Positions 63,952 to 64,000 of a stretch of DNA of 64,000 nucleotides are shown piece by piece. Every line of letters begins with the position of its first letter. Positions within the stretch are counted from its first letter, which is position 1. The translations under genes and the position numbers were made by a program. Below the pieces are notes generated by a model. The model made no database searches. It had not been told where the DNA came from and saw only the letters and a list, made by a program, of their open reading frames with translations. The DNA is taken from positions 1 to 64,000 of the forward strand of contig NZ_JAVBIJ010000001.1 in assembly GCF_032193765.1 (NCBI RefSeq), given 5' to 3'. The stretch comes from Rhodoferax potami (GTDB lineage: Bacteria; Pseudomonadota; Gammaproteobacteria; Burkholderiales; Burkholderiaceae_C).

Positions 63952-64000
63952 ATGAAAACCTTTTACAACCACCTCCACGCCCAACACCAAGGCAAAGTCG
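63952..64000 (+). CDS. Start of a gene cut by the window edge
   Basis: The visible peptide is MKTFYNHLHAQHQGKV. It resembles the start of histone deacetylase-family (acetylpolyamine amidohydrolase-like) proteins in Burkholderiales, but 16 residues are too few to be sure. It begins 6 bp after the nucleotidyltransferase gene. Confidence 0.45.
   Translation, partial: MKTFYNHLHAQHQGKV

Overview
The window looks like a chromosomal segment of a beta-proteobacterium of the Comamonadaceae, most likely Rhodoferax or a close relative. The grounds are the GC-rich coding, the thiC-thiO-thiS-thiG-thiDE operon behind a TPP riboswitch, the fused four-ATPase UvrA, a LiuR-controlled leucine degradation set, and many copies of a short repeat with the core GATAGCTGCTTGCGC that I associate with this family. 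No rRNA, tRNA, CRISPR array, prophage or complete insertion sequence was seen.

Layout. Bases 1-1600: terminator of an upstream gene and two divergent, less GC-rich genes (unknown protein, GNAT acetyltransferase). 1680-9608: corC-lnt-glyQ-glyS-gmhB-plsC-YgjP metallopeptidase, a compact envelope and translation run. 9668-11475: liuR and liuA (isovaleryl-CoA dehydrogenase) behind a perfect palindromic operator. 11481-16055: membrane sulfatase-fold transferase, carbonic anhydrase, aceK. 16083-22066: thiamine operon. 22050-23591: HtrA protease, convergent. 23665-31792: thiolase behind a second copy of the LiuR-type palindrome, then an unknown protein, SDR, acyl-CoA dehydrogenase, MBL-fold hydrolase, rhodanese, YchJ-like protein, HAD phosphatase, patatin lipoprotein. 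31826-38396: AraC regulator divergent from liuB-liuD (methylcrotonyl-CoA carboxylase), hydroxyacid reductase, nitroreductase. 38434-42987: bioM-bioN-bioY biotin ECF transporter, acyl-CoA ligase and a thiolase homologue lacking its second catalytic cysteine. 43012-46625: liuE (HMG-CoA lyase), YbaK-DUF1289 fusion, DsbA-fold isomerase, antiporter. 46955-49563: MHS-type MFS transporter with a large periplasmic insert and two small unknown genes. 49633-55911: 2092-residue double UvrA. 56016-59735: secreted protein and a Cpx-like module. 59836-63945: hydrolase, a MurA with Asp in place of the catalytic Cys, PPC-domain protein, and an HTH-nucleotidyltransferase gene pair with a palindrome over its start codon. 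The window ends inside a new gene.

How the genes work together. LiuA, LiuB/LiuD, LiuE and the acetoacetyl-CoA thiolase give leucine catabolism to acetyl-CoA apart from methylglutaconyl-CoA hydratase (LiuC), which is not here. The biotin importer sits 24 bp from liuE and about 6 kb from the biotin-dependent carboxylase. 

Most unusual signal. Two classes of palindromic repeat lie inside protein-coding genes in an open frame. One class (thiG, the AraC gene, three places in uvrA) has variable but self-complementary outer arms and a central hairpin GAGCYCGC-NNN-GCGRGYG whose triloop differs in every copy. The other class (GATAGCTGC type) supplies the start region of thiDE and the linker that fuses YbaK to DUF1289.
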